Shown here piece by piece: positions 36,534 through 47,608 of a stretch of 64,000 nt of DNA. The position numbers were made by a program, and so were the translations under genes. The notes under the pieces were generated by a model, which ran no database searches, was not told the DNA's origin, and saw nothing but the letters and a program-made list of their open reading frames with translations. Position 1 is the first letter of the stretch. The number at the start of each line of letters is the position of its first letter. The stretch comes from Macrolepiota albuminosa (lineage: Eukaryota > Basidiomycota > Agaricomycetes > Agaricales > Agaricaceae): assembly GCA_027475525.1 (NCBI GenBank), contig JAMWFC010000083.1, positions 186,001-250,000 of the forward strand, read 5' to 3'.

Positions 36534-36688
36534 TAGCTTACCCCTTATCGGCATTACGCTCAGATGGGCGGGGACAGGTCCGTGGTTATTTTAAAGTTCA
36601 AGTGCCTTGGTAGCTTACCCCTTATCGGCATTACGCTCAGATGGGCGGGGACAGGTCCGTGGTTATTTTAAAGTTCAAGTGCCTTGGT
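36534..36688. repeat. Perfect 77-bp-period tandem duplication, intergenic
   Basis: Unit TAGCTTACCCCTTATCGG.. starts at 36534 and again at 36611. The two copies are identical over 78 bases. Confidence 0.95.
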
Positions 36689-36769
36689 CAGTCCTGTAAC
36701 AATTCGCTCTTGTTGCTTTTGAAGAGTCCCACACTACTGTTAAAAAACAGTGTGCGTAAATGCATTCCC

Positions 36770-36925
36770 TCCCGGACCAATGGGCTTAGCTTAAGCTATG
36801 GGGGGGGGGTTTCAATTCCCACCCGTCCCGCCAACGGCCTCTGGGGACACGACTATGGCGTGGGTCACAGAGCTACTCGTAATAGGGTAACGTTCCTCCA
36901 AAAAAAAAGAGAGAAAAAAAAAAGA
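36770..36925 (+). mobile_element. SINE-like element (tRNA-like head, A-rich tail)
   Basis: Seen: a possible A-box-like GGGCTTAGCTTAAGC, a long G run, a B-box-like GGTTTCAATTCCCACC, a body of about 70 bp, then an A-rich tail at 36900-36924 (A runs with G breaks). No clear target-site duplication. Inference: degenerate tRNA-derived SINE. A chance tRNA resemblance is possible, since the B box has one extra base. Confidence 0.4.
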
Positions 36926-37025
36926 AACCACGCGCATGCTGTTGATGTAACCGAGACTGTTCCCGATAGATGTTGACCAATTACTCGTCTTACAATCATC
37001 CCGAAGGCGCACTAGATTCTCCATG

Positions 37026-39100
37026 GGTAACTCTATATTGATTTACCTTATAACTGAATATGGACAGATCAGTTTTGCAGCAGATCAGAGCCGCGCGTCT
37101 ACTACCCCGTGTTTTTCAACGGTTCCTTTTACAACAACTATTTTCTTCAATCCGAGTGGCCAGACAGTTCAGTTTTCACATGAAAGATGGGTCGATCTTC
37201 CCGGCCTGTCAAGCATTAATCGCATGACATTACAGTATGATACCATATTCATACGGCTTTCCTCAGGGGGCTGGTCAATTGGTCGGCAGGCCATGGGGCA
37301 TCCCTCAGCTCCGGCAGAAACCTTAACGCTTTGCCGTGCAGTGAAGTATCTCCAATCTTACTTCTAGGTTAATCGTGCGACCCAGAGTTGTCTATTTCAA
37401 CTAACCAGGCGATCTTGGTTATCAAGGTATGGAGGTAGAAATGCTAAGTCTCGATGACAACGGAAATAAGGAGTCAAATTGTGTCTGGCTCTTCTGCTTT
37501 ACCTACCATTCAGGATGACATTCAACAAGGTACAAAATTTGAAGATTCACTTGAATACGGATATGGATGGATGAGGACTGTTTGATGCATCGTGTGAGGC
37601 TGATACGGCGTCGGCGAAAGCGCGTGGGTCCAAAAAACACAGAAAAGAATGCAGAATATACTTAGACGGTATACCGGCGCTCCATGTCACGCCTTTGAGT
37701 CATGTACACTAGAATGGAGGTCTTTTTTTCCAAGGGGTGTACATACACCGACAGATTGGGCGATCTTGCCGTGCCTACATGAAAATATGGCATTGGCATC
37801 AACTGATTCTTCTGGAAAATAGATAAATATTTTCTGAAGAAGGCCAACGTGTGCGAACACCGTGATTATACGCTACGCGGCGTCTCCTGAAAGACGCAAG
37901 GTACCGAAAGGACGATTGACAAACGGAGCTGTGTTGATGGTCACAAGCACTCGAAGTTTCTCCCCGACCCGAAAAGTTAGATGAAAATGGAAGTTATGAG
38001 ATGTAAACAACAAAGCTCCTAGGAAGGCGGACGAGCAGAGCGGCGGCTTCAAGTCTACGATGAAAAATGATTGATGACTAGCTTTCACCGATGGTCTGAT
38101 ATGTACAAAGTAGGTAGCTACGCGTTACATAATCATTTATGGAAATTAACATAACACATATCGTTATGTCACGGTCGTCACCTATAATCGTCACCCTGCA
38201 GGATATGAGAAGCTAGCCTTGACGCCCATTTTATGACAAGTAGAAGCAGAGAGTCATTTTTCAAGTGGATTTTCGTAATGCGCTTTGTTCCTGGGCTTTT
38301 CATCCTTTACAAGAGGCAACATAGTCATAAGGAGTTATTGACTTGATGAAGCTGGAGATGAATGTGATAGGCTCTAGGGCATAAAAGGAAACTCAGGCCA
38401 ATCGTACCGAGGCTGCATATGGAACTTCATTCACTGCTGCAGACTTAATCTATGAAGAAAAAAAAGGCGTGGCTTCAACGAAAGTGAACTCCACTTGGCT
38501 CATTCGAGGATCCAGCCAGAAATGCCGCGGATGCCACAGATACATTTCCCACAGATGTTACTTTCCATCAGCTAGACGTTCTGTTTCGGGAGAGTGCTAG
38601 CGTGTCACTGTCACTGATACCAAGAGTGGTTGACCGCTCAGGATAGTGCCGAATGGACAGGTCACAGGGAGGTCCATGGAAACTTCGTGAGCACATATGG
38701 ACAACCTGTTGACTATGATAAGGTAGGCAAGCCCCTTGGGGTAATAAAAACTTCCATAACTTAATGGCAACATTGATTTATCGGCGAAGAACCAGAATTA
38801 ATATATGCTGCGGTGATAGACGCGAACCGCTGCATAAGACTTGGACGTTGGACTAGCGAAGTTGGCGATAATCGACAGTTTTGATAAGATCCCCCATCAT
38901 CATGATCAAGAATCACATCACGGATTGAAGCAGTGACCGATGTACACGTAATTGCCATTATTTGCCAGGGTGTAAGATCTTTCTTTCCCGATGTTTGGAT
39001 ATGAACCGCCTTGTCTGATATTCTTATGGCAGAACTACACGGACAAATTATTATCAACTATGTATGCCCGGCTTCTATTGCGCGATTTGCCACGACTCGG
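37026..39100. other. Intergenic stretch, no supported gene
   Basis: Only short frames without recognisable motifs; the longest are 37023-37367 (+) and 38761-39057 (-). A TATA-like TCTATAAGAAG near 39105 probably belongs to the P450 promoter. Confidence 0.4.
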
Positions 39101-39159
39101 CTTTTTCTATAAGAAGGGCCTGATATCCTCCGTTATTCCTCACACATTTCTCCCTTGAC

Positions 39160-41556
39160 ATGAACCCGAACCAGTTCCGCTTAAGACTTCTCCTTGATTT
39201 ATTTCAACTCGTTGCTGTCCCAGCCATCGTGTTTTCCTTGTTCTTAAGGCTTTCTCACCAGCGACTTGGCTACTTGACCGTTCCCGCACAGTTGGCGTTT
39301 TTCATTGGTTGGTCATTTGCAAAGAGGTCTATTTTGGATTTTCAGCGGCACCGCAATGCCGAAAAGCTGTACACTAAACAGATACCTCGCGTTGTCGGAA
39401 GATGGCCAGGCAATGTTGACGTCCTCGTCAAGATGCTTAAAGCTTTCAAGAAAGCTTATGTACTTGATGTATACCTCGAGCTCTTCGAAGAGTATCAATG
39501 CACGACACTCAATCTATACATATTTTGGGCTGACCAAGTGTGTAAAGTTCTTTCCTATGTTTGATGTTCAATTTAAGACCATGCTACGTCATCATAGATC
39601 ATAACTATGGATCACGAGCACACTAAATTTGTCCTGGCTACTGGATTCAACCACTTCTGGAGAGGCTATGCGCAAAAAGAACGGATGTGAGTCATCATTA
39701 TTAGGGGGAAAAAACTATCCTGCACAGCCTTTGCAGGGAAAATGTCCTTGGTGTAGGCATTTTCAATCGCGATGACGATGTATGCTTGTTTTCAGTCTAT
39801 CAGAAGATATTGTATTAATTCGCTAATGCCACGTTAAAGGTCTGGAAAATGGTGAGTTCGGACCTCCAAGTCCGGGCTTCTTTAAGCACCTGACCTTAAA
39901 TGAATCTCAATTCTCCAGCACCGCAACATGACCCGGCCATTCTTTGCCCGGGAACGCATCTCCGACTTTGACATTTTTGAACGTCATGCCCAGCGTACCC
40001 TGGCAATACTTTCTTCCCATTCCTCTTGTTACAAACCCAGCGAAGCCCAAGATCTCTACGCGCGCTTTACAACAGATGCTGCTTCAGAATTCCTCTTTGG
40101 TAGAAACCTTGACACTCTTTCTGGTGACCTCCCTATACCCGGCGTAACACCTATGGGTCCCAAGGGCTCCCAAACGCGGGACGCTTGGGGTTCATTCACT
40201 GGGGCATTCGAGATGACGCAACAAATTATCACCGGTCGAAGTAGGATGGGATGGGTATGGCCTTTGTTCGAGATGTTTGGGGATAGAAGCACCCCGTACG
40301 TGAAGGTTATTAGGAATTGGCTTGATCCTCTTGTCGCTCAAGCGTTGAGGGATCACGAAGCGACAAAGCGTGCTGGTGTCAATAGTCCGATTGCGGATAA
40401 GACATTTTTGCAGCATTTGGTAGACAGTACAAATGGTGAGTACTAGTTTTCCCGGATTTTTTTTTATCTCGGTATCCCTGTCCAACCTCATCACACCATG
40501 CTATTGTGGCTTTCCCGTTCCATTCAAATTTTATCGTACCAAATGAAACAGGACCACTGACCATGGAGCCCCACACAATACAGATCCAGTCCTGATCCGT
40601 GATCAGCTGCTTAGCATGCTCCTAGCTTCGAGGGATACGGTGCGCTCCTTTGGCAATTTAAATCGATGTACCCTTACCTATCAATTGGTAGACGGCATGC
40701 CTATTGACCTTCATTACATATATCATGGCCACCACCCCGCACGTCACGGAGCGCCTGAGGGCCGAAGTACTAGCCCACTGCGGACCAGATGCTCCACCCA
40801 CGTATGAGCAAGTCCGTGGAATGAAGTATAGTATGTACCTTGAACCATTTCTTTACATTTTTTGATTGACATTTGCCCCAATAGTGCGAGCTGTAATCAA
40901 TGAAACGCTCCGCCTTTTCCCACCAGTCCCGCTTAACGTCCGTGAATCACGCGCAGAGGCATGCGCTCTTCCCCATCCTGACGTTACATACCCCGAGGGG
41001 GAAGATGGTCGTACATTGTACATGCCCGGTTCAACAACGATCATATTTCTTCCTCTCCTTTTCCAACGCAACAAAGCACTGTGGGGCCCCGACGCTGACG
41101 AATTCGACCCAGAACGGTGGCTCGATCCCGCGCGTGTAGCCAAGTTCGTCGCCAACCCATCAATATTTGCGCCATTCAGCGCTGGGCCGAGGATCGTGAG
41201 TCTAGTTCTTTGCCTTTCAATCTCAGTATAGCACCTGACTGTACGGAAACGACAGTGTATTGGCCAGAATTATGCGTACAATGAAGCATCGTATTTCCTT
41301 GTAAGGCTTATGCAGAAGTTCGATGGATTTACATTAGCATCGGAGGTACAACCTGAGGGTTCTATTCCGCCTCCTGAATGGAAAGAGCGAAAGGGAAGAC
41401 AGAGTAGTGAGAAGATATGGCCGTCAGCGGCGTTGACGCTTTACGCTAAGGTTGGTTCATGATACTCTTTCCTGCACTCAAACATGTTGACTAATATAAT
41501 TTTTAAATATCTAGGGAGGACTATGGATTCGATTCCACAGAGCGTGCCCGACATGA
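39160..41556 (+). CDS. Cytochrome P450 monooxygenase
   Basis: Known: membrane-anchored haem monooxygenases, greatly expanded in mushrooms. Seen: ten exons: 39160-39537, 39598-39686, 39737-39779, 39840-39851, 39919-40435, 40584-40640, 40692-40830, 40885-41196, 41256-41450, 41515-41556. The N-terminal helix (RLLLDLFQLVAVPAIVFSLF) is the ER anchor. Motifs in order: WKMHRNMTRPFF; I-helix ASRDTTACLLTF; K-helix ETLR in INETLRLFPPVP; FDPERW; and the haem loop FSAGPRICIGQN with its Cys ligand just after a splice junction. The C-terminus is GGLWIRF. The fourth exon is only 12 nt (VWKM), and both its junctions are needed to keep the frame. In the I-helix the usual Gly before x-D-T is Ser (A-S-R-D-T). 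It resembles CYP63-type fungal P450s; the substrate cannot be inferred. Confidence 0.9.
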
Positions 41557-42022
41557 AACACGCAGTCCTTATGGCGGGTGCTGAGGCTTTTATCCCTGGC
41601 CCTTTCATCTCCAGATTGAATTTATCATTCCTTTCGTGCCCATTAGGGGCTTCACAGTGTATCGCCAGGTGACTGGATGCACAGCCCTACCCAATGGGCC
41701 TTGGTCATCTAACGACCTGGTCTTTTGCAATAAGGAGATGAAGGATACTACCGACATACGGCCCACGCTTCCTTTTCTAGAATTTTTTTAGGAATTTTTA
41801 ACGCCCTTTATACCCACATTTCTGTTGTATACTTTAAATTTCGTGTATTGATTCAATTGATGAACATGTGGACATAGATCTACCTATACATCAACCTGCA
41901 GATCGGTATTCTCAAAATTGTCAAACAGGGGCATACAAAAATCGGATGGAAAGTTGGCGGTAAATACTCGGAAGTCTTGGCCCGATTAGTTTCCTAATCG
42001 GTCCCTCCACTTAAAAAATAGA
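41557..42022. other. Convergent intergenic stretch
   Basis: 3' flanks of the P450 and the spherulin-like gene. No gene or repeat was seen. Confidence 0.5.
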
Positions 42023-43024
42023 CTACTGCGTTGATACAAGTTCACCGGGGTATTCAGGCCAACTTGTCGCGAACTGATTATAGGCTACGGTATTCGGTAA
42101 ATCGCTGTAGAAGCTGGCTTTCAAACCAAGGGTCTGTGTGATTTCATTAACCATAGTAATTGGCGCGCTCGTCGGTCCAGTGTGGATGAACGCAGCTTGT
42201 TTGCTTGTAGGGGTTGATGCACTGTTAGGGAACTTTGATGTTCTGTCCGGAATTACTTGTGAGCGCTATAATCTAAGCTGGAAGTTTAAGGTTACGCACG
42301 CGAAATTGTCGTAGGTGTTTTCGAATGTGGCGATGAGATCTGCAAAAGAGAAGTAATCAGGTGAAGAGGAGGCCGACCAAGTGCCGGGGTTCAGCGTGAT
42401 CTGTATAAACATAGAATTAGTACTGGTTACACAATGACGAAGTTAAAAAACGGAGATTTCGTGAATATACGTACGTATGCATTAGAACCAAGTTTTGTCC
42501 TTGCATGAGAAGCATAACTCTGATATTTGGACACGGAACCTAAATCAGTCGCTGCTTCGTCGAAGAAGATGCCTTGGACGTGATACATCTCGGCCCATCC
42601 GGCATAGGTGTCGATGTCAGCAGTTATATTGCTCAAAGGACGAGTGCCGTAGGCGGTTGATACGTATCCGATCATCTTGACGTTCCCACTGACCACACCG
42701 GCATTACGCAGCTGTGCAACGCAGGTCTGGTAGTTCGCGTCGGGCTGGGAGCCTGCGGGTCCAGGACCTGAGTTTGGGTTAATGACGATGAGGAATTCCA
42801 GGGTTGGGAAGATAGGGATCCTTTTTCGAGGGTTCGTGAGGCTTTATTTGTTGGAAAGGGGAGGCTTACGCGGAGAGGAGAGGAATCCAGCTTGCACAGC
42901 CGTCACCTGGGTAGATGTAAAGCGGGTAGATAAGTGTGGACGGGAGGAGAGCTAAAGACCCTGCACAGGCGCTCAGAATGGTTAAAGTGCCTGTAATGCG
43001 CGTAAAGAAGCCAGAGAAACGCAT
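42023..43024 (-). CDS. Spherulation-specific family 4-like secreted protein
   Basis: Seen: start ATG at 43024 opens a signal peptide (MRFSGFFTRITGTLTILSAC), then IYPLYIYPGDGCASWIPLL. After an intron comes the core EFLIVINPNSGPG, then GYVSTAYGTRPL, then VQGIFFDEAATD. A later exon gives ITLNPGT and SFADLIATFENTYDNFA. The last exon gives TGPTSAPITMVNEITQT and ends at TAG 42023. At least three short introns interrupt it. Known: the family (Pfam Spherulin4) is named from a slime-mould encystment protein and is related to fungal secreted galactosaminogalactan hydrolases. The Asp-Glu in FFDEA and the Asn in VNPNSG fit its conserved core. Inference: secreted glycan-active enzyme; activity unproven. 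A 140-bp diverged direct duplication lies just upstream. Confidence 0.85.
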
Positions 43025-43106
43025 TGTGGTTGTAGTGTAGAATCAATAGGCGCCTTTGATAATGGGAGAGAACCTCAATTTATAAGAGGATATATATACA
43101 GCGAAC

Positions 43107-43380
43107 ATATTCGAGCTACTTCTGAGGAATGACATGACTGACGGGCGACGCGTAGCAAGCGAATAGAGCATTAGGACCTGTGGTTCCACACGCTAGCAGG
43201 TGTGCATGAACCATTGAATACATTTTTCTCGGTGTCGACGGAATTTATATTCGAACTACTTTTGAGGAATGACATGACTGACGGGCCACGCTTAGCAAGC
43301 GAATAGAGCATTAGGATCTGTGGTTCCGCACGTTGACTGCGCATGAACAATAATACATTTCTCTCGGTGTTGACGAAGAG
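43107..43380. repeat. Diverged direct duplication of about 140 bp upstream of the spherulin-like gene
   Basis: Two copies (about 43107-43246 and 43247-43380) share GAGGAATGACATGACTGACG and AGCAAGCGAATAGAGCATTA, with several substitutions and small indels. It is older than the perfect 77-bp duplications. Confidence 0.85.
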
Positions 43381-44658
43381 GTTTTCTCTGTCAAAGCTGA
43401 TGAAGATGGATTAAATCGCGACATCTCATTAACCCGGGGTCGCCTGAGTGACCTCCAATTGTTGATGAGGATAAGTGCAATGACGGAGACTAACAACCTG
43501 CTTTTAAGGCCGGTGGGACACGACGAAGGCGCAGTAGCAGGATACTATCAGGTAACCAAAGGTCAGAAAAATCTTTTTCGTCCCCGTCGAGCTCAGCTTC
43601 ACCCGATCCTCGTTATCGGCTCGCGCCATTATTCGGAGAGATATGCTCAAGCTCAATGGCATTTTCAACACAGGAGTACAGGAGGCACTTCCAATTAGCC
43701 TGTCAACCGAGAAGAGAATCAAGAAGCGTGCGATCGAAGAACAATAGACGGCAGAGGCTAGGTTCGGTTCAAGCTGTAGCTGTCCATAGTCGTTATGCGA
43801 CTCACGATCAATGATGATCAACGAATAATAGATAAAAGGACATGCACACATCCTGCGACGCATCAGAGTTAACGTTGACAAGCTACAATTGCAATGGCAT
43901 GTGCATTTGAAATGACAAACGTCAATGAACACAATTTTGTACGGGAAGAATGACTTTGCGCAGGCCTTGTTCGAGGAATTGATGCAAAGTTGCAACCTTG
44001 TCAGGATGATGAAAAGGTAATCCTTCTTTGACAGGATCATCGCCCAGCGGTACTCGGAGGAACTGAGCCAAAGAAACTCCGTCGGGCCAAGCATAGTCAG
44101 GTGCGGACTTCGGCGATTTGGCGAATGCCACGGTGCTTTGTATGTACAGCCATGGTATACAGAGCGGGTCAAATTGAAAGGATGATCTGTAACGACACTT
44201 GGGCCGGGGCATGTGTGGCCGAAAAATGCATTGCGTAATTCAAGAGAAAAAAACGCGGGCACAGGCAGAAAAATTACGCTACCTCGTGTCTTCTCCCGTC
44301 CGTCCATTTTTTTTTCTCTGCATTGCATCAAATCATGCATTGGAGCCGTGTTGACACGCAAGCGATGAGTCGCCTGCGTCCGCAGAATACTCCACATAGA
44401 TCATTAGGGTCTGATTGGGTAATTGATATGTAGCAATAGAAGGGTTATCATACAATTTGAGTTACAATATAATAAATGCAAAGCTTTCAGTGGATCTATT
44501 GCGGCCGGCGCGCGCGACGGATGCGTGTATAACATGATGAGTAAGAAAGTATGAGAATCGGTCAATTGCAAACGTCCCGAAAAAGCTTCGAAATGAGGAT
44601 ATCAACGTTATGGAATGCAACGTTATGGAATGCAACGTTATAGAATGTAACGTAATAA
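43381..44658. other. Intergenic stretch with one possible gene fragment
   Basis: On the minus strand 44212-43922 reads IPWLYIQSTVAFAKSPKSAP and SLAQFLRVPLGDDP, which looks protein-like. No upstream exon or family was found, so this may be a relic exon. Nothing else is supported. Confidence 0.3.
44600..44655. repeat. 15-bp minisatellite, three units
   Basis: Unit GTTATGGAATGCAAC repeated about three times, the last diverged. It lies just downstream of the stop codon of the Cys-rich gene, so in its 3' UTR. Confidence 0.8.
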
Positions 44659-45337
44659 TCAGCAGTAGCATTCCAGACAGTCGTGGCACGCCGTCGAGGC
44701 ACTTGCAAAGAGTCAGTAAGCAAAGACAATGTGCAACGATTGATTGCGACGTCGGACACACACACCTCTCCTTGTTCTCTGTACAGCAATTGCGACACAC
44801 CGTCCTTCCACAGCCAGGCACGAGATCAAACTCAGCCAATGTCTGCAAAAAACCCTCCTGGGAATCCTCTTCCCCGTTTTTTCGCCTCTTCTCGCCGCGA
44901 TGAGTGTTTGTTGCGTGAAGAGAGACAGCGGGACGTTTGGGAGACGATGGAGGAGGATTAGGTGTAGATGAACGCGTGAGGAACGGTGTCGGTGGCATTG
45001 AGGATGGGCAGGCAGTGCAAGTGCGAGAGCAGATGGCGCATGTCGGAGCAGAGCACCTGGCACAACGAGTTAACGATATAAATCCTGTTAGTATTTGACA
45101 TGCGTACCGTGCACATACGACGAGGAGGCCTTGCGTTGCTTTGAGCGCGCGGTGGCACGATACACAGGTGGAGATTGCAGCAGTAACTGGCGCCGGAGTA
45201 ATGATGGGTTTTACAAGAGGATCTTTAGGTAAAGAGACGTTGGAAGTCGACAACGGAGCGAGTTTTCTGCGCTTGGCAGGACGCGTGAAGCCCATGGCGG
45301 AAAATGCTTGAGGCTTAACGATGGATTCTGTCAGCAT
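44659..45337 (-). CDS. Conserved Cys-rich (zinc-binding) protein
   Basis: Seen: the start region MLTESIVKPQAFSAMGFTRP has Met at 45337; a second Met at 45295 (MGFTRPAKRRKLAPL) is a fair alternative. A basic RPAKRRK run suggests nuclear import. Cys pairs follow: STCVSCHRAL, then across an intron CARCSAPTCAICSRTCTAC. The C-terminal part has GCGRTVCRNCCTENKE, joined through a second intron to TACHDCLECYC and TGA at 44659-44661. Without the second splice the frame would run through the minisatellite. Inference: a multi-zinc structural domain; a similar Cys spacing recurs in small basidiomycete proteins of unknown role. Confidence 0.65.
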
Positions 45338-45413
45338 GGTCTGTATGGTGGCCTCCTCATGTCCCCGCCCCCACGGAACTACGATCCGAGAGGAGGAGAA
45401 AAATTAGTAAAAA

Positions 45414-45515
45414 TACACCGAAGGGGAGTCGAACCCCTGCCGCTTGCTTGAATTGCGTTAAATTACGCACTGCATTCATGGAAGGCAAGCATGATAACCG
45501 CTTCACCATCGGTGT
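45414..45515 (-). tRNA. tRNA-Gly(UCC) with a 30-nt intron
   Basis: Seen: all arms fold. Acceptor ACACCGA/TCGGTGT is 7 bp, with discriminator A at 45414. D stem GTGA/TCAT, anticodon stem CTTGC/GCAAG, and T arm AGGGG-TTCGACT-CCCCT. Anticodon TCC (45480-45482) sits after T33 and before A37. The intron occupies 45449-45478, directly after position 37, the canonical site. An oligo-T run just downstream on the minus strand (about 45398-45413) would stop Pol III. The mature length is about 72 nt. Confidence 0.92.
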
Positions 45516-45610
45516 CTTGCTAAATAAGTCTGACAATTTAGCTATAGCAGAATTTATTATCCAGGGAAGAAATTAGGAGTCCAGAGAAGCTCCGCCACCC
45601 GTTTGTCTGC

Positions 45611-45770
45611 CAAAGATGGCTGGCCTGTCCGTCGGGAGATCCGAGCGACGGAAAGGGTGTGGTCTTTGAATGAGGGTGGCTGTGCTGTCACGAGAATTCC
45701 CTTTTGCTTCGTGACACACCCTCAGTAGTTTCGTTGCGCGCTAGTACCGGGCAAGCCGACAACAGGAAGA
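45611..45770 (+). repeat. Element 2 direct repeat A1
   Basis: Identical to 51069-51228 (offset 5458). It has hairpin potential at CCGTCG/CGACGG and TGTCACGA/TCGTGACA. Confidence 0.9.
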
Positions 45771-45852
45771 TTTTTTACTCATTCTAAGTAACGTCTCGGG
45801 TAAAGAAAAGATCGTCGAGTCATTCACACTTGCTTTAAAAGACCGGAAAATC

Positions 45853-47608
45853 ATGATTACTCTCACTGTTGATCCTAATTCGGAGACTTCTCCAGATTTT
45901 TCGAAAGAAGAACACAGCTTCACTAGAGAAGCCATGATGCGTAGTAGGAATGGGTTGAGTAACGAACAAGCAGCAGAGATCTTGTCAGACCTTTGGAGGG
46001 AAGGTCTAGAACACAGGAAAGTGGTCTGGGAAGCAGAACGTGAGGAAAGAGAAGCAGATGCGAGAAGGAGGCAACAGACAAGAGGAGAAGCTCAGAGAGC
46101 CCAAGACGAGCCGAATCTTCCACAACCTGCTCTGTCAAGGGGTCACTCTCCTCCAAGCGAAGAGGAAGGCCCCAATCTCATTGTCGGTAAGCCGGTCCCG
46201 GAGGTGATTGAGTATCCCCCGGCGCGCTTCGCTATCAAAAAGCTGAGGGAGCGGGAGTACATCGAGCTGAGTTATTTTACGCCCGAAGGTCGCGCTGAAG
46301 CCGCCAAAAGTGAATCAGTAGCTGCGAACGACGTGTTTACCCTGGCGAAAGAAGATGATATCTTAGCCTTAAAACCCGTGATAAATTTCAAAGCGAAAGG
46401 GAAAGCGACTCAGGACGAAGAGCTGTCTTGGGATCAACTTTGCATCGCGTCGACAAATTTCCTGGAGCACATAGTCCAGGAAAAGTGGCCGAATAACATG
46501 GTCGACGCGATGCATACCTACTTTTTCCGCCTAACTAATCACAAACTGCGGAATGAAGGGACTGAGGGTCTCAAAGTACTGATCCTATACCAAGCTCGAG
46601 TCCGACGCGAGTGGCACCGTCAGATTAAGAACCCGCCTCACGACGGTATCTTCGACGTTGGTCTAATAGACGACCGGGCGTTAAGAACACTCAAAGACCA
46701 AGTGTACGACGCCAAGAGAAGCGCTCTCATCGCAGGTAAGCGTCCACAAACCCTCTTTGGCCTAGAGTTACTAACGAGTCGCTGGTTTCTTATTCTCATT
46801 GTCTCAACCTGCACGCCACTCACCTTGGACGTTTCACTCAAATCGCCATGCCACGCCACTCTCGGGCAACCCCATCGCGTAATGCATAATGACGACACTC
46901 TCGTCCGCTTTAACGAACCGCGTCGCTTGGTGCACGCATGCATTAATGTCTGGCACATGACGTCCTTACGTCTGCCTTTGCTTTACTTTGCGGGGCACCG
47001 ATCTTACTGATTCGGTCCCCATTGCTTTATCGGCGTCAATCACACCTAATGTGGGCGTCTACGGGCTTATGCATCACATCGGATGCCCGTCGCTTTATAC
47101 ATATGCGCAATAACCCGTGCCATAACCCCCTGATACAAATCTTCACGGGATCTCCTCGTCTGGCATATATCATGCAGAACTGAGCACGCTTAAGAGTGGT
47201 GTAACGGCAGCCTCCAGCTCTCAGAAAGGGAAGAGAAAACGGTCCCCGTCTCCAGACCGGTCTCCAAGAGCGCAAAGAACCAGAAGAGGCAGCGAGTTTT
47301 TTCCTTCCCGCGCAGGATCCTCGACCGAATTGGCCAACTCGGCCAATGCAGCCTGCGCGGTGTGCCTCGGTCGCCATACACACGACATCTGGAATTGCTC
47401 AGCACGAGACTTGTGGAATGGCCAGAAATCCTTTGTCAGGAGAAACAAACACAACCGTCTTATCGATCCCGAAGGAAAAGAGCTGTGCACAGACTGGCAG
47501 AAGCCGCGCGGATGCCGAGTCATGTCTCACGAGCACAAACACGAGTGCTCAGGATGCGGAAAAAGGGGTCACGGTGCTCAAAAATGCCCTCTTGCGCAAT
47601 CAATTTAA
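45853..47608 (+). CDS. Gag-like protein of element 2, probably spliced
   Basis: Seen: exon 1 from ATG 45853 runs to 46735 with charged helical sequence (EILSDLWREGLEHRKVVWEA; SWDQLCIASTNFLEH). A GTAAGC donor at 46736 and a CAG acceptor at 47210 remove 475 nt and join ALIA to ASSSQKGKRKRSPSPDRS. The second exon carries C-x2-C (CAVCLGRH) and a canonical zinc knuckle CSGCGKRGHGAQKC, ending at 47608. Total 426 residues. Without splicing, exon 1 ends at 47010 with a tail of poor composition and no knuckle. Known: Gag binds element RNA through the knuckle. The RT frame overlaps the second exon in another frame. Alternative: two separate ORFs. Confidence 0.65.

Noticed and set aside
43504..44397. 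297-codon minus-strand frame
   Set aside because: Composition is unlike the neighbouring proteins (Cys/His clusters without order), and part of it is out of frame with a better-looking short segment at 43922-44212.
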